20,716 nucleotides of DNA from JAQAZP01 sp032127265. GTDB lineage: Bacteria > Acidobacteriota > JAQAZP01. Where the stretch lies: contig JAQAZP010000098.1 of NCBI GenBank assembly GCA_032127265.1, positions 1 to 20,716 of the forward strand, given 5' to 3'. Positions 1-8,483 of the stretch are shown here, one piece after another. Made by a program: the position numbers and the translations under genes. Each line of letters starts with the position of its first letter. The stretch's first letter is position 1. Below the pieces are notes generated by a model. It was not told the origin of the DNA. It ran no database searches and saw only the letters and a program-made list of their open reading frames with translations.

Positions 1-2
1 TC

Positions 3-2258
3 ATGCGGATTCATACCTTTCGGTTGCTCTCGATCTCGTCAATCTTTCTTCTTGCCTGTTCAATGGCTGCGGTCTCCCATGCGGCGGAGATCCGCGTACC
101 GGCCGACCAGCCCACGATCCAGGCCGGTCTCGACACGGCCGTTGACGGTGACTCGGTGATCGTGGCCGCCGGGGTCTGGAGCGGCGCGGGCAACCGCGAC
201 CTGGTGTTCAACGGCAAGGAAGTCCTGTTGATGTCGGACAACGGGCCGTCCGACTGCACCATCGACTGCCAGGGGTCGGAAGCCGATCCCCACCGTGCCT
301 TCAATTTTGAAACCGGCGAGGGTCCGCTCTCCGTGGTGCAGGGCTTCACCATCACCGGCGGCTATGCCGACCGCGGCGGGGCGATCATCTGTGACGCCTC
401 GTCGCCTACCATCCTCGACTGTGTGATCACCGGCAACGTGGCCGAGCAGCGCGGCGGCGGAATCAGTTGCCACTACGCTTCGGCGGCGCTGATCTCCCAC
501 TGCTTCATCTCCGATAACATCGTCCTCGGGACCACCTCGACCAACGGCGGCGGCGGGATCTCGCTGATCCACCAGTGCACGGTCCGGCTGGAGAAGAGCC
601 GTATCGATGGCAACAGCGGCCACTACGGCGGGGGGATCAAGAGCCGCTCGGGATGCACCCTGGAGATCGAAAACTGCGTGATCGCGGGCAACCATGCCGT
701 GGAGGGGGGAGGCTATGCCGGCATCGCTTACAGCGACGCCACGTTCGTCAACTGTCTGATATACGGCAACACGGCCAATCAGGGCGGAGGGATTTACGTA
801 TATTCAGACTTCGGGGCGCCGATGGCCTTGCTGGAGGTCCCGTCAACCACGGATCTGAGCTTCTGTACCCTGGCGGATAACCAGGGATCTCCCACGGGCA
901 CCTGTATCTTATTGGACCACGGGCTGGACGACCTGCAGATCAGCAATACCATCGTCTGGGGCAGCGGGTCCGAGCCGATCGATCCATCCTATGCCGGAGA
1001 CAACACCATCATCTGGTCCGATATCCAGGGTGGATTCGATGGCACCGGCAACATCGACCAGGATCCTCTTTTTGTCAGCGGTCCGCGGGGGGATTTCTAC
1101 CTCAGCCAGACGGCGGCGGGCCAGGCCGCGGACAGCCCCTGCGTCGACGCCGGCGACCCGTTGTCCGCACTTCCGGAGGGGACCACCCGCACCGATTCGG
1201 TGGAGGATGCCGGGGTGGCGGACATGGGTTACCACTACGACCTGCGGCCGTCCGGGGCCCTGCTGGTGACCGGCCCGGGCCGGGGAGTGGACAATCCGCC
1301 CCTGGTGCGGGTTTTCCCGCCGGAGCAGGGCGCGGCGCATCTCTCCGAGTTCCCGGCGTATGGCGCCTCGCAGTACGGGGTGAATGTCAGCTGCGGCGAG
1401 GTGACCGGCGACGGCTTCGACGAGATCCTCACCGGTGCCGGGCCGGGGGCGATCTACGGCCCGCACGTGCGCGGCTTTACTGTTGACGGCACCCCGCTGC
1501 CGGGTCTGAGCTTCCTGGCCTACGGCACCAACAAGTGGGGGGTCAATGTGGCCGCCGGCGACATCGACGGTGACGGATACGACGAGATCCTTACCGGGGC
1601 CGGACCGGGGGCTGTGTTCGGTCCGCACGTGCGTGGCTGGGACTACGATGGAACACCGGGGGTCACGCCGGTTCCGGGAGTCAGCTACTTTGCCTACGGC
1701 ACGCCCAAGTGGGGGGTCAATGTCACCGCCGGCGACATCGACGGCGACGGCTACGACGAGATCGTCACCGGCGCCGGGCCGGGAGCGGTGTACGGCCCCC
1801 ACGTCCGGGGCTGGAACGTGGACGGCGGCGCGGCGGCGGCCATGCCCGGAGTGAGTTTCCTGGCCTACGGGACGAACAAATTCGGGGTCAATGTCAGCTG
1901 CGGCGACATCGACGGCGACGGGATGGCCGAGATCATCACCGGGGCCGGCCCGGGCCAGGTGTTCGGGGCCCATGTCAGGGGCTGGAATTTCGACGGCTCG
2001 TCAGTGGCTGAGATCTCCGCAATCAACTTCTTTGCCTGGCCCGCGGAAGAGGTGCGTTACGGAGTGAAGGTGTGCGCACTGGCCGACCTCGACGGCGACG
2101 ACCGGGCCGAACTGGTGGTGGGCCAGGGCCCCGACCCCACGGCCTCCACACCGGTAAAGGTCTATCGCTTTGACGGCGCGCAACTCACCGAGTGGCTTGA
2201 CCTCGAGGCCTACGACGGCCTGACCCACGGGACCAGTGTGGCCGCGGGGCGGTTCTGA
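3..2258 (+). CDS. Secreted parallel beta-helix protein with C-terminal FG-GAP-like repeats
   Basis: The 751-residue product opens with a signal peptide (hydrophobic core about residues 8-22, likely cleavage after SHA near 27). Mature residues 28-60 contain PADQPTIQAGLD followed by a GDSVIVAAGVW-type strand, the usual opening of secreted right-handed beta-helix (pectate-lyase-like) proteins. Residues about 100-330 are rich in GGG-I and ITGN/IYGN steps, as in polymorphic outer-membrane beta-helix repeats. From about residue 420 the chain changes to repeats carrying a DIDGDGYDEI calcium-loop motif. The role is probably surface or extracellular binding. No catalytic residues were identified, so enzyme activity is not claimed. 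The ATG lies at the window edge, so an upstream start or promoter cannot be assessed, but the signal peptide directly after it supports this start. It is followed by 179 bp without a recognised gene before the rhomboid gene. Confidence 0.8.
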   Translation: MRIHTFRLLSISSIFLLACSMAAVSHAAEIRVPADQPTIQAGLDTAVDGDSVIVAAGVWSGAGNRDLVFNGKEVLLMSDNGPSDCTIDCQGSEADPHRAFNFETGEGPLSVVQGFTITGGYADRGGAIICDASSPTILDCVITGNVAEQRGGGISCHYASAALISHCFISDNIVLGTTSTNGGGGISLIHQCTVRLEKSRIDGNSGHYGGGIKSRSGCTLEIENCVIAGNHAVEGGGYAGIAYSDATFVNCLIYGNTANQGGGIYVYSDFGAPMALLEVPSTTDLSFCTLADNQGSPTGTCILLDHGLDDLQISNTIVWGSGSEPIDPSYAGDNTIIWSDIQGGFDGTGNIDQDPLFVSGPRGDFYLSQTAAGQAADSPCVDAGDPLSALPEGTTRTDSVEDAGVADMGYHYDLRPSGALLVTGPGRGVDNPPLVRVFPPEQGAAHLSEFPAYGASQYGVNVSCGEVTGDGFDEILTGAGPGAIYGPHVRGFTVDGTPLPGLSFLAYGTNKWGVNVAAGDIDGDGYDEILTGAGPGAVFGPHVRGWDYDGTPGVTPVPGVSYFAYGTPKWGVNVTAGDIDGDGYDEIVTGAGPGAVYGPHVRGWNVDGGAAAAMPGVSFLAYGTNKFGVNVSCGDIDGDGMAEIITGAGPGQVFGAHVRGWNFDGSSVAEISAINFFAWPAEEVRYGVKVCALADLDGDDRAELVVGQGPDPTASTPVKVYRFDGAQLTEWLDLEAYDGLTHGTSVAAGRF
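1356..2255 (+). repeat. Five and a fraction tandem FG-GAP-like propeller repeats (162-174 bp each)
   Basis: Inside the beta-helix gene, units beginning AYG or AW start at about 1356, 1518, 1692, 1863, 2034 and 2208, giving periods of 162, 174, 171, 171 and 174 bp. The common core is GVNVxxGDIDGDGYDEI, then TGAGPGAVxGPHVRGW. The fifth unit is diverged, and the sixth stops after AYDGLTHGTSVAAGRF. A partial last unit that repeats only the first strand is typical of a beta-propeller closed by its C-terminus. Units two to four are also similar at DNA level, so recent duplication or unequal crossing-over is likely. Confidence 0.75.
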
Positions 2259-2437
2259 GGGGGAACCGCCAGCGTTTTCTCAATCTTCCCATCCCCCCAT
2301 TCCTCCCTGGAAATGACTAAAACCCTTTACCTGAACTGGATAACCGGCCGATATGTCAACTGTGGGGCCGCCATCTCCCTGAAGGGGGATCTGTCCCGCC
2401 GTGATACGGAGAACAGTATGGATAGGGGTTTCTCTCG

Positions 2438-5044
2438 ATGATCATTCCGCTGGGGCATGACCAGACCGAAGTGCGGCGGTTGCCGTGGGTCACCTTCACC
2501 CTGATGGGTATCTGCATCCTGGTTCACCTGCTGGTGACCTTTGGCCCCGGGATCAGCGAGACCGAGATCGGTGAAAACCTCAACGAGGCGATCGAGTTTT
2601 GGATGACCCGCCCCTACCTGGAACTGCCCCGGCAGCTCCAGGAACAGCTGCTGATGGGGGTCCCCGAGGACGAGTTTGCCGCCTGGCAGGTGATTTTGAA
2701 ACAGGGTGCCGGGCCGCCACTATCGGAAGCCGCCGTCGCTCGGGAGCAGATCGAGCTGAACACGCTGGTGGAGCAGAGCTTTGCCGGCATGGAAGAGCTT
2801 CCCCTGCGCAAATACGGTCTCGTGCCGGCCAGGACGTCAATCCTGACCCTCTTCACCCATATGTTCCTCCATGTGGGGTGGCTGCACCTGCTGGGCAACC
2901 TCTTCTTCCTCTACCTCACCGGACCGTTCATCGAGGACGTCTGGGGCCGGCCGATCTTTCTCGGTTTTTACCTGCTGGCCGGTCTGACCTCCGGCGGCCT
3001 GTTCGCCTTGCACTATTCCGACCTGACCATCCCGATGGTGGGAGCGTCCGGAGCCATTGCCGGCTGCATGGGCGCTTTCCTCATCCGTTACTGGCACATC
3101 AATATCAAGTTCTTTTACTGGATCGGATTCTTCTTCCGCGGCACCTTCAAGGCGCCGGCCTGGCTGTTGTTGCCGCTCTGGCTGCTCGGCGAGCTGTTCG
3201 CGGCGACGATGATGGACTCTCTCGACCCCGGCGGCCGCAGCGGCGGCACCGCATTCTGGGCCCACGTCTGGGGTTTTCTCTTTGGCATTGGCGTGGCCCT
3301 GAGCATCCGCATGCTCAAGATCGAAAAGCGCTTCATCCATAACGCCATCGAGGCCAAGACCACCGTGGTCAACAACGCCGTGGTGGCCGAGGCGATGGAT
3401 GCCCAGGATGCCGGCAATACCGACGAGGCGATGGCCAGCTTGAGTGGAGAGGTGCAGCGCAACCCGGGCAATGCCGAGGCGGTGCTGGCTCTCTGGGGGC
3501 TGGCGGTGGGCGCATCCCGGGTACCCGAGGCTGTTCCGGCGTTGCAACGGCTGCTGCGCGAGGAGGTGCGGGCCGGGGAATTCGAACTGGCCATGACCCA
3601 CCGGGCCGAGCTGGCCGAGTTCGCGCCGGAGACAACGGTTGAGCCGGCGGTGGAGCTGCGGCTGGCCGAACACCTGTTGAAGGATGAACAGGAAGACCAG
3701 GCGGCGGCTCTGCTGCGAAAGGCCCTGGCCCAGGTTTCACCGGAAACCTCCCCCGGGACGCTTACCCGGCTGGCCCGTCTGGCCTGCCGTACGGAAGAGG
3801 GGGTTGGACTTGAGGCCCTGGAAGCCGCGCTGGCCAACCCCGAGTTGCCCGGAGAGGTACGCGAGGAATTCGAGGGGAAGAAAAAGGAACTGGCCGCCCG
3901 GCAGCCGGCGGCGACACCGGAAGCGGTCCCCATGGAACCGTCCGCTCATATTCCAGATATCGGCGGTGATGCGCCGGTGGATCCCACGGCCTTTGACGCC
4001 ATCACTGAGATCCCGGGTTTCGAGACCACGGTGCTTCAGGATCAAGAAGCCTGGGCGGTGGCGGTTCCCCCGATTGGCGGAGACGCCCCGGCGGCGGAGA
4101 TGGAGGAACCATCATGGTCCACGGCTGATCCGGCCGCCGGGATTGAGATCCCCGGCATGGGTGAGGGGGAACCCCTGACAGCGGGGGCCTTCGCTCTTCC
4201 ACCTGCGCCGAACCTGGAAGCCATCGACCCGTCAGTGCTTTCCCGGGATCCGTCCCTGGGGCTGGAGGCCATGACCGTGGATCAGGGGGAAGCACTGGAT
4301 GTGATTCCAGCCGTGGATCAGGCCGCGGCCCTGGGCCTGGATCCCGCGGCGGCCCTGGTATCGGAGCCCGTTCTGCCGGCAACGGTGGAACCGGACGTGG
4401 TTGACCGGCCGACGGTGCCGGCGGTAAAACCGCTGCCCCGGCTGGGCGATGAACTGCCTGCGGAGCCTGAGGATACGATCGATCAGGCCCGCAACGCCGT
4501 TGCGCCGCCGGCAGCGGTCGCCGCTCCCCCGGCGCCGGGACCCGCTTCATTGCGGCAGGCCGGCACGCTGGCGGGCTCGGATTACGCGTCGGTCATGCAT
4601 TCACCCACCCGGCCGGCGGCACCGACCAAGAAACTCGAACGGCACCAGGCCGAGCCGTTGAGCATCGATGACAAGCGGATGACCTTCGACGTGGAGGGGC
4701 GCGGGCCTTCAGCCCTGGGGCTGGACATGGTGCAGGCCGTTTCGGCGGCGGTGATCCGGCCGCCGGGCAAGCCGGCTTCCATCATCATCGACCTTCTGCT
4801 CGATCCGCCCTGGGCCACCGGCGCCCGCTTGCGGGTAGTGCGGATGCGCAGCGGCCACCTCGATCCCTCGAAAATCATTCCCGAGGCGCCGAATTCGGCG
4901 GCGGCGCTGCGGATGATGATCGACAAGCTGCTCACCGCCAGCCAGGGCATCCCCCTGCCCGACAACCGGGCGGTGAAGGGAAAACCCTTCCGCGAATTCT
5001 CCTCGCTCGGCGAGTACGAACGGGAAGTCCTCCAGGCGGGCTAG
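2438..5044 (+). CDS. Rhomboid-family intramembrane serine protease with helical-repeat and unknown C-terminal domains
   Basis: The 868-residue protein has a first membrane segment at about residues 16-36, a roughly 80-residue insert, then the rhomboid core. The core shows the HxxxN motif at H150-N154 (HLLGN), the catalytic GASG serine at S204 and the catalytic histidine in AFWAHVWG at H276, so the Ser-His dyad is intact. After the membrane domain, residues about 330-490 look like TPR or other helical repeats (DAQDAGNTDEAMASL and following). Residues about 490-730 are a Pro/Ala/Glu-rich linker. Residues about 740-868 form a compact domain with IIIDLLLDPP and LRVVRMRSGHLDPSKI that I do not recognise. 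Rhomboids cleave substrates within the membrane; the cytoplasmic tail may recruit substrate or partners (inference). A weak ribosome site (AGGGGT) lies about 10 nt before the ATG. Confidence 0.85.
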   Translation: MIIPLGHDQTEVRRLPWVTFTLMGICILVHLLVTFGPGISETEIGENLNEAIEFWMTRPYLELPRQLQEQLLMGVPEDEFAAWQVILKQGAGPPLSEAAVAREQIELNTLVEQSFAGMEELPLRKYGLVPARTSILTLFTHMFLHVGWLHLLGNLFFLYLTGPFIEDVWGRPIFLGFYLLAGLTSGGLFALHYSDLTIPMVGASGAIAGCMGAFLIRYWHINIKFFYWIGFFFRGTFKAPAWLLLPLWLLGELFAATMMDSLDPGGRSGGTAFWAHVWGFLFGIGVALSIRMLKIEKRFIHNAIEAKTTVVNNAVVAEAMDAQDAGNTDEAMASLSGEVQRNPGNAEAVLALWGLAVGASRVPEAVPALQRLLREEVRAGEFELAMTHRAELAEFAPETTVEPAVELRLAEHLLKDEQEDQAAALLRKALAQVSPETSPGTLTRLARLACRTEEGVGLEALEAALANPELPGEVREEFEGKKKELAARQPAATPEAVPMEPSAHIPDIGGDAPVDPTAFDAITEIPGFETTVLQDQEAWAVAVPPIGGDAPAAEMEEPSWSTADPAAGIEIPGMGEGEPLTAGAFALPPAPNLEAIDPSVLSRDPSLGLEAMTVDQGEALDVIPAVDQAAALGLDPAAALVSEPVLPATVEPDVVDRPTVPAVKPLPRLGDELPAEPEDTIDQARNAVAPPAAVAAPPAPGPASLRQAGTLAGSDYASVMHSPTRPAAPTKKLERHQAEPLSIDDKRMTFDVEGRGPSALGLDMVQAVSAAVIRPPGKPASIIIDLLLDPPWATGARLRVVRMRSGHLDPSKIIPEAPNSAAALRMMIDKLLTASQGIPLPDNRAVKGKPFREFSSLGEYEREVLQAG

Positions 5045-5103
5045 TCTGGTATACAGGTCATCGTCAGCCGAAAAATCCAGACCCGGCCGGGGGAACAAAG
5101 GAG

Positions 5104-5109
5104 TATAAT
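5104..5109 (+). promoter_or_regulatory. Possible -10 element (TATAAT) upstream of small secreted-protein ORF
   Basis: An exact TATAAT lies 57 bp before the ATG at 5167, in the gap after the rhomboid gene. No convincing -35 hexamer is found 16-18 bp upstream (the sequence there is CG-rich), so the call rests on the -10 alone. Confidence 0.25.
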
Positions 5110-5166
5110 GGGACAGGCACGCGTGGTGTTCTTTCACGGTGCCGGAGAGAGGGGAGGCGTTCTTCG

Positions 5167-5559
5167 ATGGCCAGGTTACGGCGCATCTTCGGCACCCCGG
5201 GAAGGGGACGGGTCGGTCCGGCTTTAGCCGGCCTGCTCCTGATCCAGGCGCTGTTCAGCAGCCAGCTTCTCCTCTTCGTGCCGTCCGCATTCGCCGGTGC
5301 CGGCGAGCGCTTCTCTCCCGCCCTTTTGACCTCGGACAGCGCGGGCATTTACCGATGCGGGAGGGGCGGCGCGGACCCGCCGTCCTCCGTCACGCCCTCT
5401 TGGTCGCGTCTCACCTGGCGGCGGGGATTGAATGCCTTGATGGCGCCCGGTATCCTCGCCGGCGCCACCCCGAATTTCTTTCAGGAGCGCTGCTGCTGCC
5501 TCTCCTCGATCCTCAGCTTCAGCTTCCCGGGGGCGGTCAGCCCCACCCCCTTCCTCTAG
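5167..5559 (+). CDS. Hypothetical small secreted protein
   Basis: This 130-residue ORF is not recognised. Two features support it. GGGGAGG at 5151-5157 sits 9 nt before the ATG, a strong ribosome site. The N-terminus also reads as a signal peptide: basic residues to about 16, a Leu/Ala-rich core at about 19-38, and likely cleavage at AFA near 42. Third codon positions are mostly G or C, as in neighbouring genes. The second half is odd, with Ser/Pro richness, a CCC triplet of cysteines near residue 110 and no domain, so a frameshifted or non-functional tail is possible. The remaining sequence from 5045 to 5701 holds no other gene I can support. Confidence 0.4.
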   Translation: MARLRRIFGTPGRGRVGPALAGLLLIQALFSSQLLLFVPSAFAGAGERFSPALLTSDSAGIYRCGRGGADPPSSVTPSWSRLTWRRGLNALMAPGILAGATPNFFQERCCCLSSILSFSFPGAVSPTPFL

Positions 5560-5605
5560 CCTCTTTGCCGGGACCATCGGTCGCGGCCCGGTCGCGGGCC
5601 TTCGT

Positions 5606-5633
5606 GCAGGCGGGACGCGACGATCCCGCCTGC
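5606..5633 (+). other. Strong hairpin between two small ORFs
   Basis: GCAGGCGGGA (5606-5615) and TCCCGCCTGC (5624-5633) form a perfect 10-bp stem with an 8-nt loop. No T-run follows on either strand, so it is not a classical intrinsic terminator. It may attenuate or stabilise transcript between the secreted-protein ORF and the small membrane-protein ORF. Confidence 0.4.
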
Positions 5634-5701
5634 GGGCCAATCTCGGAAATCCTTATCGCCGCGCCGCCCGGGCGGCGGACGCGGCGTCGAAGAGGTGAAC
5701 C

Positions 5702-5917
5702 ATGGAAAGCAACATTCAGGTTCCGAACAAGAGCGCCACCCCCTCCTGCACGGTCTACGGGTGGCTGGCCATCGTGTTTTCATTCATCCCACTGTCCGAC
5801 GGGATCAGCGGCGGGAAACAGCTCACGTTGATCGTCGGGGCGGCGATGCTCGCCGTCGGCATCGTCCTGGTCCTGGTTGGCAGGAGCCAGGCGCATCGGC
5901 AACCGGGCCCCCGGTGA
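5702..5917 (+). CDS. Small two-helix membrane protein, unknown function
   Basis: The 71-residue product has two predicted membrane helices: about residues 18-37 (VYGWLAIVFSFIPL) and about 43-62 (LTLIVGAAMLAVGIVLVLVG). A short polar N-terminus and a basic C-terminal tail flank them. AGAGGTG at 5691-5697 lies just before the ATG, a good but close ribosome site. No family is recognised. It is the last plus-strand gene before a stretch of minus-strand gene fragments. The ribosome site and helix pattern make it more likely real than the longer, overlapping, composition-driven frames here. Confidence 0.55.
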   Translation: MESNIQVPNKSATPSCTVYGWLAIVFSFIPLSDGISGGKQLTLIVGAAMLAVGIVLVLVGRSQAHRQPGPR

Positions 5918-5977
5918 TGACAGGGCCCGGATTCCGCCGACGCCGAGGCGGTGGCGGCCGGCGCCGCCCCGCCCGGT

Positions 5978-6310
5978 GCCGGCGCTCCCCTCGGGGTAGC
6001 GGTGCAGAGCGGCGATGGCCTCCGACTGTTCCCGGGGCAGCAGCGCCTCGACGGCCCGGCGCTGCTCGTCGGAGAGCAGGGTGAAGAAGGTCAGCTCGTC
6101 CTCCGGCGTCTGGCGCCCGATCATCAGGGCCAGGCGGTCGTTGGAGATCCCTTGCAGCACGTTGCGCAGTATGCCTTCCGGCAGCTCCCGCAGGGTCTCC
6201 CCGGCGCGGCGCGACATCATCCGCACCTCGACCAGCCGGGCGATCTTCCCGGGACGCAGGTCGGCAATGATCTCGGCCACGTCGGCGGGATGGAAGTGCG
6301 ACAGGTAATG
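5978..6310 (-). pseudogene. mgtE: MgtE magnesium-transporter N-terminal domain fragment
   Basis: On the minus strand an uninterrupted stretch of about 110 codons reads HPADVAEIIADLRP, then TLRELPEGILRNVLQ, and ends LHRYPEGSAG. This follows the cytoplasmic N-domain of MgtE Mg2+ channels: an HPADxAxxL opening and a YPEDSAG close, just before the CBS domains. The similarity ends exactly after SAG, near 5978. No CBS domains or membrane domain follow in any frame, so more than two thirds of the gene is missing. Upstream it runs directly into a piece of a different gene. I read it as a decayed or recombined remnant, not a functional gene. The domain call comes from motif recognition, not a search. 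Confidence 0.6.
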
Positions 6311-6387
6311 GGCGCCCCGGAGTGCTCCGCCAGCAGGTGGTTCTTGTGCGCAACGAGCATGATGCCGTTGCAGCTGATGATCGAGAG
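6310..6387 (-). pseudogene. 26-codon fragment of an HME-type RND efflux pump gene
   Basis: The minus strand encodes SIISCNGIMLVAHKNHLLAE and continues HSGAP. The intact RND gene in this window has SRNGIMLVAHKNYLLAKH and PGAP in its C-terminal membrane domain (plus-strand positions about 10217-10290). Nucleotide similarity over about 75 bp is obvious by eye. No RND sequence is recognisable on either side. The reading frame differs from that of the MgtE fragment it abuts. It is not identical to the intact gene, so it derives from another RND gene or an old copy. Confidence 0.65.
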
Positions 6388-6472
6388 GCTGCTCGCCGCA
6401 GTCCCCGGCCGCTGTAAAATTCAAGAAGTTCATGCATAATGGGGATCGCGCACTTTTTCCACGGGGACAGGC

Positions 6473-8434
6473 ATGGCAAGGAAATCGAAACGGCAGGGCC
6501 GGCGGAGAAAAGAACAATCGGCAGCAGCGGCACCGGCGGCGGAAGATTCGCCGAACCGGTGGGTCGGTGCAGCTGTTTTCGGCGCGGCGCTTGCGGTCCG
6601 CCTGGTTTGCCTGGCCGAGATCTCGGCCTCCCCCCTGGTGGAGTTTCCCTCCCCTGATGCCCAGTACTATCTCCAGGCCGGAGCCGAGCTGCGCCGGGTA
6701 GGTCTGTTCAGCGGCGGGGCCTTCTCCATGAACCCGCTCTACCTCATCACCGTCGGTTGGCTGAAACCCCTGATCGGGGCCGCAGGCCTTCGTCTGCTGC
6801 AGGTGGTTCTCGGGGCTCTCACATCGTGGTTCATCTATCGTATCGGGGAGAAGGTGTTCGGCCGGCGGCCGGGGCTGGTTGCCGGGATGGCCTTTGCCCT
6901 CTACCCCATGGCCATTCTGTTCTCGCTGGCCCTTCTCCCGACCACCATCGCCACCGCCGGCGCCGGCGCGGCGGTCCTGCTGGCCCTGTACACGATCCGC
7001 CGGGAACGATCCCTCCCTGCCCTGGCCACGGGTCTTGTCCTGGGGCTCACGACGCTGGCCCGGCCCAATCTCCTGCTCTGGGCCGCCGCCTTCCTGATCT
7101 GGTACTGGTGGGCCGCCCCGCCGGCGATGCGGCTGAAAACCGTGGCGCTGTTCCTCCTCGGCCTCGCCCTCCCGGTTGTCGCGGTCACCGGACGCAACCT
7201 GGCCGTATCGGGTGAGCCGGTGCTGATCAGCTCCAACGGTGGAATCAACTTTTATTACGGGAATCACCAGGGGGCCACGGGTGCCTTCTCCATCCCGCCG
7301 GGCTTTCCGAGCAACCCCGGGGAGCAGCTGCTGGCCGCTCGCCGCCTGGCCGAAGCCGACGCCGGGATGTCGCTGGGCCCCTCCGCGGTTTCCCGCTACT
7401 GGTTCCGCCGCGGACTGGACTTCCTGGCCGGCCGGCCGGGGGAAGGGGCCCTGCTCTGGCTCCGCAAAGCGGGGCTGACGGCCAACGCCAGAGAGATGCC
7501 GATCAACGAGGGCCTGGTTGAATACCGGGAATTCTCGCGGTTGCTGCGCGTCCCGTTCCCCTGGTTCGGCATCCTGGTTCCTCTGGGGATAACGGGGATG
7601 CTGCTCTCTAGAGGACGGGGGGAGCGGCAGGGGAAGCGGCTCCTGCTGCTGATTGCTGCCGCGCACCTGGCCGGCATCATCCCCTTCTTTGTTTCCAGCC
7701 GCCACCGTCTTCCGCTGGTGATCGTTCTCCTGCCCTTTGCCGGTCTGGCCCTCTTCGAATTGCTGGAGCGGTTCAGCGGGTCCGACTGGCGGGCGTTTCT
7801 GCGTGCCGGGGGTATCCTGGTCGCGGCCGCGGTATTTTGCTGGCTCCCCCTGGTGCCGGGGTCGGCGCAATACGGTTACAACCGGCTGGGCTGCATCTAC
7901 CTCGAGGCCGGAGACGTCACAAAGGCCGAGCAGAAGTTTCGCCTGGCCTTGTCACATGATCCGCGGTATCCCGATGCGCGGTACAACCTGGGCAACGCAC
8001 TGGTCCGGCTCGAGCGTCACGGCGAGGCGATACGTGAGTTTCAGGAGGTCCTCTCCCTCCAGCCCGGCCGGCAGGATGCGACACTCAATCTGGGCCGCGC
8101 CCTGTCTCGTGCCGGCAGGGCCGGTGAAGCCGAGGCCCTCTACCTCGAGTCGATCCGGCTCGATCCCGGTTTTGTCGAGGCCCGCTACAACCTTGCCTTG
8201 AGCGGCCTGAGGGCGGGACGCCGGGACGAGGCGCTGGCCGGGTTCGAGGAAATCCTCCGTCTGGATCCGGGGTTTGCCATGGCCTGGCTTCAGGCGGGTC
8301 TGTTGCGAAAAGACGTTCCCGGACAGATGACGCGGGCGGCGGAATACCTGCAGACCTATCTCCGGCTGGAGCCGGGAGGGCCGTATGCCGATCTTGCCCG
8401 GTCGGAACTGGCCCGAATCCGGCCGGGAGAATAG
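6473..8434 (+). CDS. Membrane glycosyltransferase-like protein (GT39/ArnT-PMT type) with C-terminal TPR domain
   Basis: The 653-residue protein starts with a basic cytoplasmic tail, then a first helix at about residues 29-45. The next loop carries SPDAQYYLQAG, with an Asp-x-x-Tyr-Tyr arrangement like the catalytic-loop aspartate of GT39/PMT_2 transferases. Some ten hydrophobic segments follow to about residue 460. After the last helix, residues about 467-645 hold at least four TPR units (GCIYLEAGDVTKAEQKF, YNLGNALVRLERHGEAIREF and similar). These enzymes move sugar from a polyprenyl-phosphate donor to protein or lipid on the outer face of the cytoplasmic membrane; the TPR part would lie outside and could bind acceptor (inference). 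GGGGACAGG lies just before the ATG. It converges with the efflux operon. An overlapping minus-strand frame of similar length is a GC-rich shadow. Confidence 0.75.
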   Translation: MARKSKRQGRRRKEQSAAAAPAAEDSPNRWVGAAVFGAALAVRLVCLAEISASPLVEFPSPDAQYYLQAGAELRRVGLFSGGAFSMNPLYLITVGWLKPLIGAAGLRLLQVVLGALTSWFIYRIGEKVFGRRPGLVAGMAFALYPMAILFSLALLPTTIATAGAGAAVLLALYTIRRERSLPALATGLVLGLTTLARPNLLLWAAAFLIWYWWAAPPAMRLKTVALFLLGLALPVVAVTGRNLAVSGEPVLISSNGGINFYYGNHQGATGAFSIPPGFPSNPGEQLLAARRLAEADAGMSLGPSAVSRYWFRRGLDFLAGRPGEGALLWLRKAGLTANAREMPINEGLVEYREFSRLLRVPFPWFGILVPLGITGMLLSRGRGERQGKRLLLLIAAAHLAGIIPFFVSSRHRLPLVIVLLPFAGLALFELLERFSGSDWRAFLRAGGILVAAAVFCWLPLVPGSAQYGYNRLGCIYLEAGDVTKAEQKFRLALSHDPRYPDARYNLGNALVRLERHGEAIREFQEVLSLQPGRQDATLNLGRALSRAGRAGEAEALYLESIRLDPGFVEARYNLALSGLRAGRRDEALAGFEEILRLDPGFAMAWLQAGLLRKDVPGQMTRAAEYLQTYLRLEPGGPYADLARSELARIRPGE

Positions 8435-8483
8435 CCGGCGGTCCCGGCTGCCGGTGGAACCGGTCCCGCTCTGTTCAAAAAAA

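Noticed and set aside
1356..2255. Regular repeats considered as a CRISPR-like array
   Set aside because: They are in-frame protein repeats of 162-174 bp within one gene, without spacers or palindromic repeat units.
2259..2437. Search for a small gene or promoter between the beta-helix and rhomboid genes
   Set aside because: No frame with a ribosome site and no convincing -35/-10 pair at normal spacing was found.
5780..7870. Long minus-strand open frame (696 codons) across the glycosyltransferase-like gene
   Set aside because: It is an antisense frame kept open by high GC, rich in Arg/Gly/Gln/Pro with no fold. Only its MgtE-like part (5978-6310) is meaningful, and that is reported separately as a fragment.
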